The translations under genes and the position numbers were made by a program. The notes beneath the pieces are model-generated. The model saw only the letters and a program-made list of their open reading frames with translations, had not been told where the DNA came from and did not search any database. From Intestinirhabdus alba (GTDB lineage: Bacteria > Pseudomonadota > Gammaproteobacteria > Enterobacterales > Enterobacteriaceae), in contig NZ_WMJZ01000028.1 in NCBI RefSeq assembly GCF_009711095.1, positions 1-61,251 on the forward strand: a DNA stretch of 61,251 bases, written 5' to 3'. Shown piece after piece: positions 1 through 8,715 of this stretch (within the stretch, counting starts at the first letter, position 1; every line of letters begins with the position of its first letter).

Positions 1-37
1 TCATCAGCGACAGGCTGTTAGTGTTGATTACTGCCAT
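1..37 (-). CDS. Second flagellin gene, 5' end only
   Basis: The leftmost bases encode MAVINTNSLSLM on the minus strand, the same first twelve residues as the complete flagellin gene next to it. The gene runs leftward out of the window, so its length and variable domain are unknown. It has its own ribosome binding site (AAGGAAA) and its own sigma-28 promoter. Flagellin forms the flagellar filament after export through the flagellar type III apparatus. That it is a second complete flagellin gene rather than a fragment is inferred from the intact promoter and start. Confidence 0.85.
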   Translation of the reverse strand, partial: MAVINTNSLSLM

Positions 38-106
38 AGTTGAGTTTCCTTAATAACGTGTTTAATTTCAGGCCACTGGCCCACGGCTCCTGCGCCGCTA
101 TCCAGA

Positions 107-133
107 TTATCGACAGCCAAAAACGAACCTTTA
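107..133 (-). promoter_or_regulatory. Sigma-28 (FliA) promoter of the left flagellin gene
   Basis: On the minus strand the elements TAAAGGTT and GTCGATAA are separated by exactly 11 bp, close to the FliA consensus TAAAGTTT-N11-GCCGATAA. They lie about 70 bp upstream of the start codon at position 37. The leader is nearly identical to that of the neighbouring flagellin gene. Confidence 0.85.
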
Positions 134-290
134 GCCTTTTTTATCTGAGGCACTTACCCCTCTGCCGGAGCAAACGCCAGGGCGGTAAAAGCACCACGAT
201 CGGTAAGAGGTCGAATCAGGCAGGTGTGCGCCCTGCGCGTGAAAAGGGTGGGATGCGGAGGCGCGTCAGGCCGGTGGTGAAGAACAAATA

Positions 291-311
291 AAAGGCAGCC
301 AGGCTGCCTTT
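291..311 (-). terminator. Rho-independent terminator after fliC
   Basis: An almost perfect stem (AAAGGCAGCC / GGCTGCCTTT) with a very short loop begins about 28 bp past the fliC stop. It is followed on the minus strand by TTTATTTG. It separates the two same-strand flagellin genes, so each is probably transcribed on its own. Confidence 0.75.
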
Positions 312-339
312 AATGAGATCGAGGGTACTGACCGGGGGA

Positions 340-1602
340 TTAACGCAGCAGGGAGAGCATGGTCTGCGGCACCTGGTTGGCCTGCGCCAGCACCGACGTA
401 CCGGCCTGCTGCAGGATCTGCGCGCGGGACATATTGGACACTTCCGTCGCGTAGTCAGAATCTTGGATTCGGCTGCGGGCGTCGGTCAGGTTGTTAACCG
501 TGTTGTTCAGGTTGGTGATGGTTGATTCAAAACGGTTCTGGGAGGCACCCAGGATACTGCGCTGGGTGTCAACGGCCTTCAGCGCGGCGTCGATGTCCGC
601 CAGCGGGCTGCCGTCGGTTTCGCCTTTGTTGTTAACGGTGCCGTTCAGCACGTCAAAGCCCTTGGCCGCCACGGTACGCATATTGCCGTTAACCACCGCG
701 CCAGGGACGGCTTCCGCAGCCTTAGTACCCGCAGCCTTAGCAGTGTCAACGGTTCCGGACATTTTGCTTTGTACAGCATTCAGAACAGCGGTAGTTTGTG
801 CCTCTGTCGGCGTGGCTGCGCCGTAATAAGCCGCTAACGCAGTATGATCGGTAGAAGAGAGCGTTGCGGAGGCATCGATACCTGCCGCTTCTTTATAGGC
901 CACTAACGCCGCATCTTTAGCTGCGCCGGCGGCGGCGGAAGTATAGGTTGCATAAGCGGCCTTACCTGCAGTTATCTGATCTGTGTAGGCCTTTTTGCTC
1001 GCGGTGTCATACTTACCTTTAGCGTCATCCAGTGCCGCCTGGTTGGTATTAATTGCCGTGCCGGAGGTGCCGTTGTCACCGGCCGCGGCCAGGTTCCAGC
1101 CCGCGCTGGAGCCGATTTCAATATTGATCTGCTCGCCGTCTTTCGCGCCCACCTGGAAGTCATAGCTCTGGGCCGTGCCTTCACGGTTATCAAGAATTTT
1201 AATACCGTTGAAGTCGGTCTGCTTGGTGACGCGGTTGATCTCCTCCATACGCTGGTTGACTTCCGCCTGGATGGAGTCGATATCGGAGGCGGAGTTGGAG
1301 CTGTTCTGCGCCTGCACCGTCAGGTCGCGAACGCGCTGCAGGTTGTTGTTGATTTCGCTCAGCGCGCCTTCCGCGGTCTGGGACAGGGATATCCCGTCGT
1401 TGGCGTTACGGGCGGCGACGGACAGGCCGTTGATGTTGGAGGTAAAACGGTTGGCGATCGCCTGGCCGGCGGCGTCATCCTTCGCGCTGTTAATACGCAG
1501 ACCGGAAGACAAACGCTCAATCGCGGTGCCCAGAGCAGACTGAGATTTATTCAGGTTGTTCTGGGTCATCAGCGACAGGCTGTTAGTGTTGATTACTGCC
1601 AT
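340..1602 (-). CDS. fliC: Flagellin FliC
   Basis: Encodes a 420-residue flagellin, the filament subunit, exported by the flagellar type III system. The conserved D0/D1 N-terminus (about residues 1-140, MAVINTNSLSLMTQNNLNKS and the RLSSGLRINSAKDDAAGQ stretch) and C-terminus (about 335-420, ending in TMLSLLR) are intact. The middle, roughly residues 170-320, is a low-complexity alanine-rich variable domain, shorter than in most E. coli serotypes. A good ribosome binding site and a FliA promoter lie upstream and a terminator downstream. It is divergent from fliD, as in E. coli and Salmonella. In this window it lies beside a second flagellin gene, so it might also be given a locus-specific name. 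Confidence 0.95.
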   Translation of the reverse strand: MAVINTNSLSLMTQNNLNKSQSALGTAIERLSSGLRINSAKDDAAGQAIANRFTSNINGLSVAARNANDGISLSQTAEGALSEINNNLQRVRDLTVQAQNSSNSASDIDSIQAEVNQRMEEINRVTKQTDFNGIKILDNREGTAQSYDFQVGAKDGEQINIEIGSSAGWNLAAAGDNGTSGTAINTNQAALDDAKGKYDTASKKAYTDQITAGKAAYATYTSAAAGAAKDAALVAYKEAAGIDASATLSSTDHTALAAYYGAATPTEAQTTAVLNAVQSKMSGTVDTAKAAGTKAAEAVPGAVVNGNMRTVAAKGFDVLNGTVNNKGETDGSPLADIDAALKAVDTQRSILGASQNRFESTITNLNNTVNNLTDARSRIQDSDYATEVSNMSRAQILQQAGTSVLAQANQVPQTMLSLLR

Positions 1603-1670
1603 AGTTAAGTTTCCTTAATAAAGTTTTAATTTCAGGCCACTGGCCTACGGCTCCTGCGCCGCTATCCAGG

Positions 1671-1697
1671 TTATCGACTCCCATAAATGAACCTTTA
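1671..1697 (-). promoter_or_regulatory. Sigma-28 (FliA) promoter of fliC
   Basis: Minus-strand TAAAGGTT, an 11-bp spacer and GTCGATAA match the class 3 flagellar promoter consensus. It sits about 70 bp before the fliC start, with a leader nearly identical to that of the left flagellin gene. Confidence 0.88.
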
Positions 1698-1857
1698 GTT
1701 TTTTTTATTTGTCGGCCTCATTCCGGCAGCGCGCCGGTCCCCCGTAGCCGGAAAAGATAAATAAACCTGAATACCGCGCGATCAGAGCGGCACCGAGCCG
1801 CGGAATACCCGGCGAAAAAACCTTCTTATTCCGCAATTGGCCGCCATATCTTTTTGC

Positions 1858-1884
1858 TAAACTTTTCACATTAATTGCCGATAC
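1858..1884 (+). promoter_or_regulatory. Sigma-28 (FliA) promoter of fliDST
   Basis: TAAACTTT, an 11-bp spacer and GCCGATAC match the FliA consensus. The -10 end lies 35 bp before the fliD ATG at 1920. A longer in-frame start at 1875 would fall inside this promoter, which argues for the 1920 start. Confidence 0.85.
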
Positions 1885-1919
1885 AAGTTCCACGGGTTCT
1901 TATTCAAAAGGAAAATGAA

Positions 1920-3335
1920 ATGGCAAGTATTAGTGCTCTTGGAGTCGGCTCAAATCTGGATCTTGGTGCGCTTCTGGACAGCCTGAAGTCCAATGAACAA
2001 CAAAGGTTGACGCCGCTCACTTCACAGCAGTCCTCTTATAAGGCGCAGCTGACAGCATGGGGCGTGGTAAAGAGCGCGCTGCAAAAAGTGCAAACCGCAA
2101 GCGACGCGCTGATGAAGGCCGATAAGATCGCCACCACCTCAGTAACCAGTAAAAATACCGCCTTTACTGCCACCACCGAGGGCGGCGTCCCGGCGGGCAA
2201 TTATTCAATCGAAGTCATAAAAATGGCGCAGTCCCAGACGCTGACGTCAAAAGAATTTTCCAGCAATAAAGAACAGATTGGCGGCACAACGGCCTCTGAC
2301 TCGCGCACCATTACCATCACCCAGCCGGGCCAGGACGATCCGATGGTCATCACGCTGACCGACGATGAGACCTCGTTAACCGGCATTCGCGATGCCATCA
2401 ACAAACAAAACGGCAGCGTTACCGCCTCCATTGTTAAAGCGGATGACGACTCCTACTATTTATCGCTGACCTCCAGAGAGACCGGCGAGGCGAACACCAT
2501 GACCGTAACGGTGACCGGCGACGATACGCTGAAGCAAAATCTCGCCTACGATCCCAACGCCGCCTCGGGCAACGGGCTGACGCAGACGGTGCAGGCCTCC
2601 GATGCGGAAGTCAAAATTAACGACATCACCATCAAGCGCAGCAGCAACACCATTAAGGACGCGCCCGAAGGGCTGACCCTGACGCTGCTGAAAGAGACCG
2701 AAGCGGACAAGCCGGAGACCCTGACCCTTACCCGCGATAATACGGCGATGAAAGAGGCGATTCAGAAGTTTGTTGACGCCTACAACTCTTTACAGACCAC
2801 CATCGCGTCGCAGACCAAGTACACCGCGGTCGATCAGGGGAGCGATAGCCAGGACGCCAGCAACGGCGATCTGATGGGCGACGGCACCCTGCGTACCATT
2901 CAGACGCGCCTGCGCTCGATGGTCATTAGCGCCCAGCCGACGGATTACGCCACCCTCTCCTCGCTGGGGATCACTCAGGACGTCAACGGCAAGCTGACCG
3001 TGGACAGCACAAAGCTTGATAAGGCCCTGAACGAGAAGCCGGGCAGCGTCACCGAATTTCTGGTCGGCGACGGAAAAGAGAAAGGCTTTGCCGTGCAGAC
3101 CAGCGCGCTGCTGAAGGAATTCTTAGCGAGCGACGGCACGGTTCAGAGCGCCACGGACGGTATCAATAAGTCGCTAAAGAAGCTGAAAACCCGCATCGAT
3201 GACACCACGATCAGCATCAATAACACCATCGAGCGCTATAAGAAGCAATTTACACAACTCGATACGCTGGTGAATAAGCTGAATAATACCGGCAACTACT
3301 TGAGCCAACAATTTACCGCTATGTCTTCGTCGTAA
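1920..3335 (+). CDS. fliD: Flagellar filament cap FliD (HAP2)
   Basis: A 471-residue filament cap protein. It forms the pentameric cap at the distal filament tip and promotes flagellin polymerisation. The N-terminus (MASISALGVGSNLDLGALLDSL) and the C-terminal coiled coil (about residues 400-465) are typical of the family. The ATG at 1920 is preceded by AAAAGGAAA at good spacing. An upstream in-frame TTG overlaps the promoter and is rejected. It is the first gene of fliDST, ten bases before fliS. Confidence 0.96.
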   Translation: MASISALGVGSNLDLGALLDSLKSNEQQRLTPLTSQQSSYKAQLTAWGVVKSALQKVQTASDALMKADKIATTSVTSKNTAFTATTEGGVPAGNYSIEVIKMAQSQTLTSKEFSSNKEQIGGTTASDSRTITITQPGQDDPMVITLTDDETSLTGIRDAINKQNGSVTASIVKADDDSYYLSLTSRETGEANTMTVTVTGDDTLKQNLAYDPNAASGNGLTQTVQASDAEVKINDITIKRSSNTIKDAPEGLTLTLLKETEADKPETLTLTRDNTAMKEAIQKFVDAYNSLQTTIASQTKYTAVDQGSDSQDASNGDLMGDGTLRTIQTRLRSMVISAQPTDYATLSSLGITQDVNGKLTVDSTKLDKALNEKPGSVTEFLVGDGKEKGFAVQTSALLKEFLASDGTVQSATDGINKSLKKLKTRIDDTTISINNTIERYKKQFTQLDTLVNKLNNTGNYLSQQFTAMSSS

Positions 3336-3344
3336 GGATTTTGC

Positions 3345-3755
3345 ATGTATAGCCGTGCAGGCATTAACGCATATGCGCAAATAGAGGTGGAGAGCGCCGT
3401 AATGAGCGCCTCCCCTTATCAACTGGTGAATATGCTTTTTGACGGCGCGCTCAGCGCGCTGAAAAAAGCGCAGATATTACTCGAACAGGGGGATATTCCC
3501 GGCAAGGGGAAAGCGCTAACAAAAGCGATCAATATTATTTCGAACGGCTTACAGTCCGGGCTTGACCGTAGCGTCAATCAGGAGTTATGCGACAACCTTG
3601 ATAATCTTTATGATTACATGGTTCGTCAGCTATTACGGGCAAACTTACATAACGATGCCGCGGCCATAGCTGAAGTTCATGCCCTGCTGAATAACCTTGC
3701 GGAAGCATGGAAAGAAATTGATCCCTCCCCTTCAAAAGCACAGGATAAAAAATAA
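3345..3755 (+). CDS. fliS: Flagellin export chaperone FliS
   Basis: A 136-residue helical chaperone that binds the disordered C-terminus of flagellin in the cytoplasm, preventing premature polymerisation and delivering it for export. The N-terminal MYSRAGINAYAQIEVESAVMSASPYQLVNMLFDGAL is the family signature. It is co-transcribed with fliD and fliT; its stop overlaps the fliT start by one base (TAATG). Confidence 0.96.
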   Translation: MYSRAGINAYAQIEVESAVMSASPYQLVNMLFDGALSALKKAQILLEQGDIPGKGKALTKAINIISNGLQSGLDRSVNQELCDNLDNLYDYMVRQLLRANLHNDAAAIAEVHALLNNLAEAWKEIDPSPSKAQDKK

Positions 3756-4120
3756 TGAGTGCCTCATCATCATCCTTGCAGCAATGGCTACGACTTCGCG
3801 CGGCAAGCCAACATATGCTCAGGCTGGTTACTGAAAAAAGATGGGATGAACTGGTTGAGGGAGAAATGGAATATATTCGTCTGGTTGAGGCGCTGGCGCA
3901 GAAATCATTCCAGCCGGGCGACCCCTCAACACAGAATCAAATAAAGGAACTGCTCCGGGTCATTATTGATAACGAAAATGAGGTGAAGCGGCTGCTCACG
4001 ATCCGCATGAACGAGCTGAAGGCGCTTATTCAGAGCGGCAATCAGCAGAAGACGCTGACCTCCGCCTATAGCAACCACTCCGGAATGCTGCTGGTGCCGG
4101 ACGCGCCAGGCACCCCCTGA
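3755..4120 (+). CDS. fliT: FliD export chaperone / FlhDC anti-activator FliT
   Basis: A 121-residue mostly helical protein in the conserved third position of fliDST. FliT is the export chaperone of the FliD cap and, in Salmonella, binds FlhC to block FlhDC activity. The sequence is less conserved than FliS, as is usual for FliT, and the assignment rests largely on size and position. The start codon overlaps the fliS stop, so translation is probably coupled. Confidence 0.9.
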   Translation: MSASSSSLQQWLRLRAASQHMLRLVTEKRWDELVEGEMEYIRLVEALAQKSFQPGDPSTQNQIKELLRVIIDNENEVKRLLTIRMNELKALIQSGNQQKTLTSAYSNHSGMLLVPDAPGTP

Positions 4121-4153
4121 CAAATTTCCGCATCAGTCGAAAAATCTTCCATA

Positions 4154-4184
4154 CTCCAGAGGTCGAATAACACGACTTCTGGAG
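4154..4184. repeat. 12-bp inverted repeat between fliT and amyA
   Basis: CTCCAGAGGTCG and CGACTTCTGGAG form a 12-bp stem (one G-T pair) around a 7-base loop. It lies directly upstream of the amyA ribosome binding site. There is no T-tract, so it could be an mRNA structure or an operator rather than a classical terminator. Confidence 0.5.
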
Positions 4185-4195
4185 CAAGGAAGAAG

Positions 4196-5683
4196 ATGAA
4201 AAACCCCACGCTGTTGCAGTGCTTCCACTGGTATTACCCCGACGGCGGCAGGCTGTGGCCTGAACTGGCCGAACGTGCCGACGACCTTAACCATATCGGC
4301 ATTAATATGGTCTGGCTGCCCCCGGCCTGTAAAGGTGCCTCCGGCGGCGAGTCGGTGGGCTACGACAGCTACGATCTTTTCGACCTCGGCGAGTTCGATC
4401 AAAAAGGCTCGGTAGCCACCAAATATGGCGACAAGCAGCAGCTGCTGGCGGCCATTGAGGCGCTGCACAGAAATAAGATCGCCGTTCTGCTCGACGTGGT
4501 GGTCAACCATAAGATGGGCGCAGACGAAAAAGAGAGCATCCGCGTACAGCGGGTTAACCCGGACGACCGCACGCAGGTTGCGGAGCAGATCGTCGAATGC
4601 GAAGGCTGGACCCGCTACACCTTTCCCGCCCGCGCGGGCCGGTATTCACAGTTTATCTGGGATTTTAAGTGCTTCAGCGGCGTCGATCGTATCGAGAATC
4701 CGGACGAAACGGGCATCTTTCGCATCGTAAATGACTATACCGGCGACGGCTGGAACGATCAGGTCGACGATGAGCTGGGCAACTTTGACTACCTGATGGG
4801 GGAAAATATTGATTTCCGCAACCGCGCGGTCACCGAGGAGATCAAATACTGGGCCCGCTGGGTAATGGAACAGACCCGCTGCGACGGTTTTCGCCTGGAC
4901 GCCGTGAAGCACATCCCGGCATGGTTCTACAAAGCGTGGATCGAACACGTACAGGCGGTGGCACCTGAGCCGCTGTTTATCGTGGCGGAGTACTGGTCCC
5001 ACGAGGTGGACAAGCTGCAGACCTATATCGACCAGGTGGACGGCAAAACTCTGCTTTTCGACGCCCCGCTGCAGATGAAATTTCACGAGGCCTCCCGACT
5101 GGGGAGCCGCTACGATCTGCGGCAGATTTTTACCGATACCCTGGTGGAGGCCGATCCGCTTCACGCGGTGACCCTTGTCGCCAACCATGACACCCAGCCG
5201 CTGCAGGCGCTCGAAGCCCCCGTTGAGACGTGGTTTAAGCCGCTGGCCTATGCGCTGATCCTGCTGCGGGAGAACGGCGTGCCGTCGGTGTTTTATCCGG
5301 ATCTGTTCGGCGCGCAGTATGAAGATGTGGATAGCGACGGGGAAACCTGCCGTATTGAAATGCCGGTTATCGAACGACTCGACGCGCTGATCCTCGCCCG
5401 CCAGCGCTTTGCCCACGGCGTGCAGACCCTCTATTTCGATCATCCGAACTGCATCGCCTTCAGCCGCAGCGGCACCGCACAGGAGCCGGGCTGCGTGGTG
5501 GTGCTCTCCAACGGCGACGCGGGCGAAAAAAAGCTGACCCTTGGCGAGGGCTACGGCGGTAAGGGCTGGCGCGACTTTCTGGGAAACCGCGAGGAGCGGA
5601 TTGTCACCGATGCAGACGGCACGGCCACCTTTCTGTGCAACGGCGGCAGCGTCAGCGTCTGGGTGATGGAGGAGGCCCTGTAA
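4196..5683 (+). CDS. amyA: Cytoplasmic alpha-amylase AmyA
   Basis: A 495-residue glycoside hydrolase family 13 enzyme that cleaves alpha-1,4 bonds of maltodextrins and glycogen. There is no signal peptide; the protein begins [18 protein letters not shown], as cytoplasmic AmyA does. GH13 motifs are visible in order: DVVVNH (about residue 99), GFRLDAVKH with the nucleophile Asp (about 233), VAEYW with the acid/base Glu (about 264) and VANHDTQ (about 330). The length matches E. coli AmyA. Its position after fliDST is the conserved enterobacterial order; it is probably expressed separately. Confidence 0.95.
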   Translation: MKNPTLLQCFHWYYPDGGRLWPELAERADDLNHIGINMVWLPPACKGASGGESVGYDSYDLFDLGEFDQKGSVATKYGDKQQLLAAIEALHRNKIAVLLDVVVNHKMGADEKESIRVQRVNPDDRTQVAEQIVECEGWTRYTFPARAGRYSQFIWDFKCFSGVDRIENPDETGIFRIVNDYTGDGWNDQVDDELGNFDYLMGENIDFRNRAVTEEIKYWARWVMEQTRCDGFRLDAVKHIPAWFYKAWIEHVQAVAPEPLFIVAEYWSHEVDKLQTYIDQVDGKTLLFDAPLQMKFHEASRLGSRYDLRQIFTDTLVEADPLHAVTLVANHDTQPLQALEAPVETWFKPLAYALILLRENGVPSVFYPDLFGAQYEDVDSDGETCRIEMPVIERLDALILARQRFAHGVQTLYFDHPNCIAFSRSGTAQEPGCVVVLSNGDAGEKKLTLGEGYGGKGWRDFLGNREERIVTDADGTATFLCNGGSVSVWVMEEAL

Positions 5684-5723
5684 CGATAGCCCCGGCGGCG
5701 TCCTTCTGCCGGAGCCTGCGCCG

Positions 5724-6140
5724 TTACGGCAGCGGCGACGGCAGCGGCGCTTTTTCCAGCACGGCGGCGCACGCCACGGTGGGCTGCGCCACCCGCCGCA
5801 GGGTCATGCCGTCATACTCCAGGGTGTTCCCCTCGCGCTCAACCCCATACAGCTCGCGCCTGACCGTCACGTTGGTCAGGTCGCCGGACATGGTGGTGAG
5901 CTTGCCCGGCAGCGCGATCACGCGCTGCCACTGGCGGCAGTCGAGGGTATCGCCCTCGCGGGTCACCACCAGGCTGGCTATCGCCTCCGGGCTGACCAGC
6001 TTGCGCTGCGGCCCCTGGGTCTGCCAGTAGCCCACCAGCCCGGCCGGAGCCGGCGTTTTGACCACCGCATCATAATTATCCACTTCGGCGCATCCGGCCA
6101 GGACCAGCAGCGCGCCGGCGATCGCTAACTTTTTCATCAT
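5724..6140 (-). CDS. yedD: Lipoprotein YedD
   Basis: A 138-residue predicted lipoprotein. The N-terminus MMKKLAIAGALLVLAGCAEVDN has a basic n-region, hydrophobic core and the lipobox LAGC, so lipidation is expected at Cys17. It occupies the yedD position, convergent with amyA and divergent from tsuA. No catalytic motif is visible; YedD of E. coli has no established function. The C-terminus is proline-rich (LPSPLP). Confidence 0.85.
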   Translation of the reverse strand: MMKKLAIAGALLVLAGCAEVDNYDAVVKTPAPAGLVGYWQTQGPQRKLVSPEAIASLVVTREGDTLDCRQWQRVIALPGKLTTMSGDLTNVTVRRELYGVEREGNTLEYDGMTLRRVAQPTVACAAVLEKAPLPSPLP

Positions 6141-6318
6141 TCATCCTGCTGCAAAGAAAAAGGAATTGTGTCACTAAAGCCCTGATGTCGCCAGCCTTGC
6201 CCCGCTTCTGATTTTTTGATCTGCGTGGGATTACCGTCTGATAACGCCAGGTAAAACGGCCCGACTGGTGTAATATCCCTCCTTCGTTTCACCCCTTCTG
6301 AGTTCAGAGGCAAAAACC

Positions 6319-7524
6319 ATGTCATGGCAACAGTTCAAACAGAGCTGGTTAATTACGTTCTGGTCACCTGTCCCCGCGGTTATCGCGGCGGGCATTCTCT
6401 CTACCTACTATTTCGGCCTTACCGGCACCTTCTGGGCGGTCACCGGTGAATTTACCCGCTGGGGCGGACAGATCCTGCAGCTGTTCGGCGTGCACGCCGA
6501 AGAGTGGGGCTACTACAAGTTGATTCATCTTGAGGGCACGCCCCTGACCCGCATCGACGGCATGATGATCCTCGGCATGTTCGGTGGCTGCCTGGCCGCC
6601 GCGCTGTGGGCAAACAACGTTAAGCTGCGGATGCCGCGCAGCCGGGTGCGTATTCTGCAGGCGATCGTCGGCGGCGCGATCGCCGGCTTCGGTGCCCGGC
6701 TGGCGATGGGCTGCAACCTGGCGGCGTTCTTTACCGGTATTCCGCAGTTTTCTCTCCACGCCTGGTTCTTTGCGCTGGCGACCGCCATCGGCTCCTGGTT
6801 CGGCGCGCGCTTTACCCTGCTGCCGCTGTTCCGTATTCCGGTTAAGATGCAGAAAGTCTCCGCCGCCTCGCCGTTAACCCAGAATCCGGCTCGGGCGCGT
6901 CGCCGCTTCCGGCTGGGAATGCTGGTGTTTATCGGGATGCTCGGCTGGGGGCTGCTGACGGCGATGAACCAGCCGAAGCTGGGGCTGGCGATGCTGTTCG
7001 GCGTCGGCTTCGGGCTGCTTATTGAGCGCGCGCAGATCTGCTTTACCTCCGCCTTTCGCGATCTGTGGATCACCGGGCGTACCCAGATGGCGAAGGCGAT
7101 TATCTTCGGGATGGCGGCGAGCGCCATCGGTATTTTCAGCTACGTGCAGCTTGGCGTAGAGGCGAAGATCATGTGGGCCGGCCCGAACGCGGTGATTGGC
7201 GGTCTGCTGTTCGGTTTCGGTATCGTGCTGGCGGGCGGTTGCGAAACCGGCTGGATGTACCGCGCGATGGAAGGCCAGGTGCACTACTGGTGGGTCGGGC
7301 TGGGCAACGTGCTCGGCTCCACCGTGCTGGCTTTTTTCTGGGACGACTTCGCCCCCTCCCTCGCCACCCGCTGGGATAAGATCAACCTGCTGGACACCTT
7401 TGGCCCGCTGGGCGGCCTGCTGGTGACCTATCTGCTGCTGTTCGCCGCGCTGCTGCTGATTATCGGCTGGGAAAAACGCTTTTTTCGCCGCGTCGGGCTG
7501 GCGACGGTTAAGGAGACCCTATGA
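6319..7524 (+). CDS. tsuA: Thiosulfate transporter TsuA (YedE)
   Basis: A 401-residue polytopic inner-membrane protein of the YeeE/YedE family. These proteins take up thiosulfate for cysteine synthesis. The family cysteines lie in GCNLAAFFTG (about residue 132), RAQICFTSAF (about 239) and GCETGWMYR (about 306). The gene overlaps tsuB by four bases (ATGA), so the two are translationally coupled. In E. coli the pair is still often annotated yedEF; a role in selenium metabolism has also been proposed. Confidence 0.92.
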   Translation: MSWQQFKQSWLITFWSPVPAVIAAGILSTYYFGLTGTFWAVTGEFTRWGGQILQLFGVHAEEWGYYKLIHLEGTPLTRIDGMMILGMFGGCLAAALWANNVKLRMPRSRVRILQAIVGGAIAGFGARLAMGCNLAAFFTGIPQFSLHAWFFALATAIGSWFGARFTLLPLFRIPVKMQKVSAASPLTQNPARARRRFRLGMLVFIGMLGWGLLTAMNQPKLGLAMLFGVGFGLLIERAQICFTSAFRDLWITGRTQMAKAIIFGMAASAIGIFSYVQLGVEAKIMWAGPNAVIGGLLFGFGIVLAGGCETGWMYRAMEGQVHYWWVGLGNVLGSTVLAFFWDDFAPSLATRWDKINLLDTFGPLGGLLVTYLLLFAALLLIIGWEKRFFRRVGLATVKETL

Positions 7525-7754
7525 AAAATATCGTTCCTGATTACCGTCTGGATATGGTGGGCGAACCCTGCCCCTACCCGGCGGTCGCCACCCTGGAGGC
7601 GATGCCACAGCTGAAAAAAGGCGAGATCCTCGAAGTGGTCAGCGACTGCCCCCAGTCGATTAACACTATTCCGCTGGACGCGCGCAACCACGGCTATACG
7701 GTGCTGGATATTCAGCAGGACGGCCCGACCATTCGCTATCTGATCCAGAAGTAG
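7521..7754 (+). CDS. tsuB: TusA-like sulfur carrier TsuB (YedF)
   Basis: A 77-residue small sulfur-carrier protein of the TusA/YedF family. The signature GEPCPYPAV carries the conserved cysteine of the CPxP motif at about residue 17. It is expected to receive or pass on sulfur from thiosulfate imported by TsuA. The start overlaps the tsuA stop. Confidence 0.93.
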   Translation: MKNIVPDYRLDMVGEPCPYPAVATLEAMPQLKKGEILEVVSDCPQSINTIPLDARNHGYTVLDIQQDGPTIRYLIQK

Positions 7755-7760
7755 CTCCGC

Positions 7761-7789
7761 CGCCTTCCGAAGCCCGGTTGCGGAAGGCG
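7761..7789. repeat. Hairpin after tsuB
   Basis: CGCCTTCCG and CGGAAGGCG form a 9-bp stem with an 11-base loop, a few bases after the tsuB stop. It has no T-tract. It may act together with the stronger terminator just downstream. Confidence 0.45.
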
Positions 7790-7798
7790 CGGCCCCTG

Positions 7799-7832
7799 CC
7801 CGACGGCAAAACCCGCCGCCGTCGGGATTTTC
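7799..7832 (+). terminator. Rho-independent terminator of tsuAB
   Basis: CCCGACGGC and GCCGTCGGG form a perfect 9-bp GC-rich stem with a 10-base loop, followed by ATTTTCC. It ends the rightward tsuAB transcript before the convergent gene at 7976. Confidence 0.7.
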
Positions 7833-7975
7833 CTCCCGCGCTCCAACGCCCTTTAAGTATGTTGTAACTAATAAGCCGTTGACCGACAATTGCCGCGGGG
7901 TGACGCCCGGTGAGAAAGGCCGCGCCGGCCCTCAGTGCCGCCGGTGGCGACGCACGGAGCGCGCGGTCTTTCCGT

Positions 7976-8668
7976 CTACCCGGCCAGCAGCGCATTCAGC
8001 CTGTCGGTTTGCCCGACGTCGTAGCGGGTGGCGAAAGTATCGCCGCCTACCACAAATTTTGCCGCACAGGCCGCGATGGGCGGAAGCGCCACCCGGCCCC
8101 GGTTCTCCCCGATATCGGTGAACAGCCGGGCCATATCCGTGCCTGGCGCATCCACCACCAGCCGTCCCAGGGTGATATGGACAATATTTTTATGCAGCGC
8201 CCCGGCGATCTTTACCTCCCGGTACACCCTTTCCCGCAAGCTGACGACCTGCGCCGAGTCGCCAACCAGAATCAGGCTGCCGTTGGCCGTCAGCAGCAGA
8301 CGATCGAAGCGGAAGTCAAAGCCGTTATGGGGACGGACAAGGCGGGCGGTTTCCCTGCACAGCGCCTCCCCCTGCCCCGGCGGCGGGGCCGCCGGGTCGT
8401 GCCAGAGGGTCAGCAGCGTTGAGTGCAGCCGACGCCCCGGCTCCATGCGGAGCTGCGGATGCCGTCTGCCCAGCCCGTCGCACAGTTCCCCCACGGCGGC
8501 GATAAAGTCTGCGGGAAAAGCGCGGAAGTCAGCGCCGACGGGAATATCGCCCTGGCCGACGTTCAGACTGATATCCACGATCCCCACCTTATTTTTCTGC
8601 CGCTCCCAGCCCGCGCCGCCGGCCAGCCGCCGCCGGACGGCGCGGGTAATCACCTCATACTGCGTCAT
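7976..8668 (-). CDS. 2H-phosphoesterase-like protein
   Basis: A 230-residue soluble protein not recognised by name. Two H-x-T/S motifs, LHSTLL (about residue 82) and VHITLG (about 164), are about 80 residues apart and each sits in a hydrophobic strand context. This is the hallmark of the 2H phosphoesterase fold (LigT, cyclic phosphodiesterases). If correct, it would hydrolyse 2',3'-cyclic or other phosphodiester bonds. It is last in a predicted leftward operon, 47 bp after the MgtC-like gene. The family assignment is inference from the spaced motifs. Confidence 0.6.
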   Translation of the reverse strand: MTQYEVITRAVRRRLAGGAGWERQKNKVGIVDISLNVGQGDIPVGADFRAFPADFIAAVGELCDGLGRRHPQLRMEPGRRLHSTLLTLWHDPAAPPPGQGEALCRETARLVRPHNGFDFRFDRLLLTANGSLILVGDSAQVVSLRERVYREVKIAGALHKNIVHITLGRLVVDAPGTDMARLFTDIGENRGRVALPPIAACAAKFVVGGDTFATRYDVGQTDRLNALLAG

Positions 8669-8715
8669 GTCTTGCTCCTTAATATGGCCACCCCGCCGCC
8701 CACAGCGGGCACAGC

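Noticed and set aside
1875..1919. Longer FliD start at TTG 1875
   Set aside because: It lies inside the sigma-28 promoter -10 element and lacks a ribosome site; ATG 1920 has one and gives the conserved N-terminus.
4646..5443. 265-codon open frame antisense to amyA
   Set aside because: It is fully contained in the conserved amyA frame; GC-rich codon structure produces long antisense frames, and the product has no family features.
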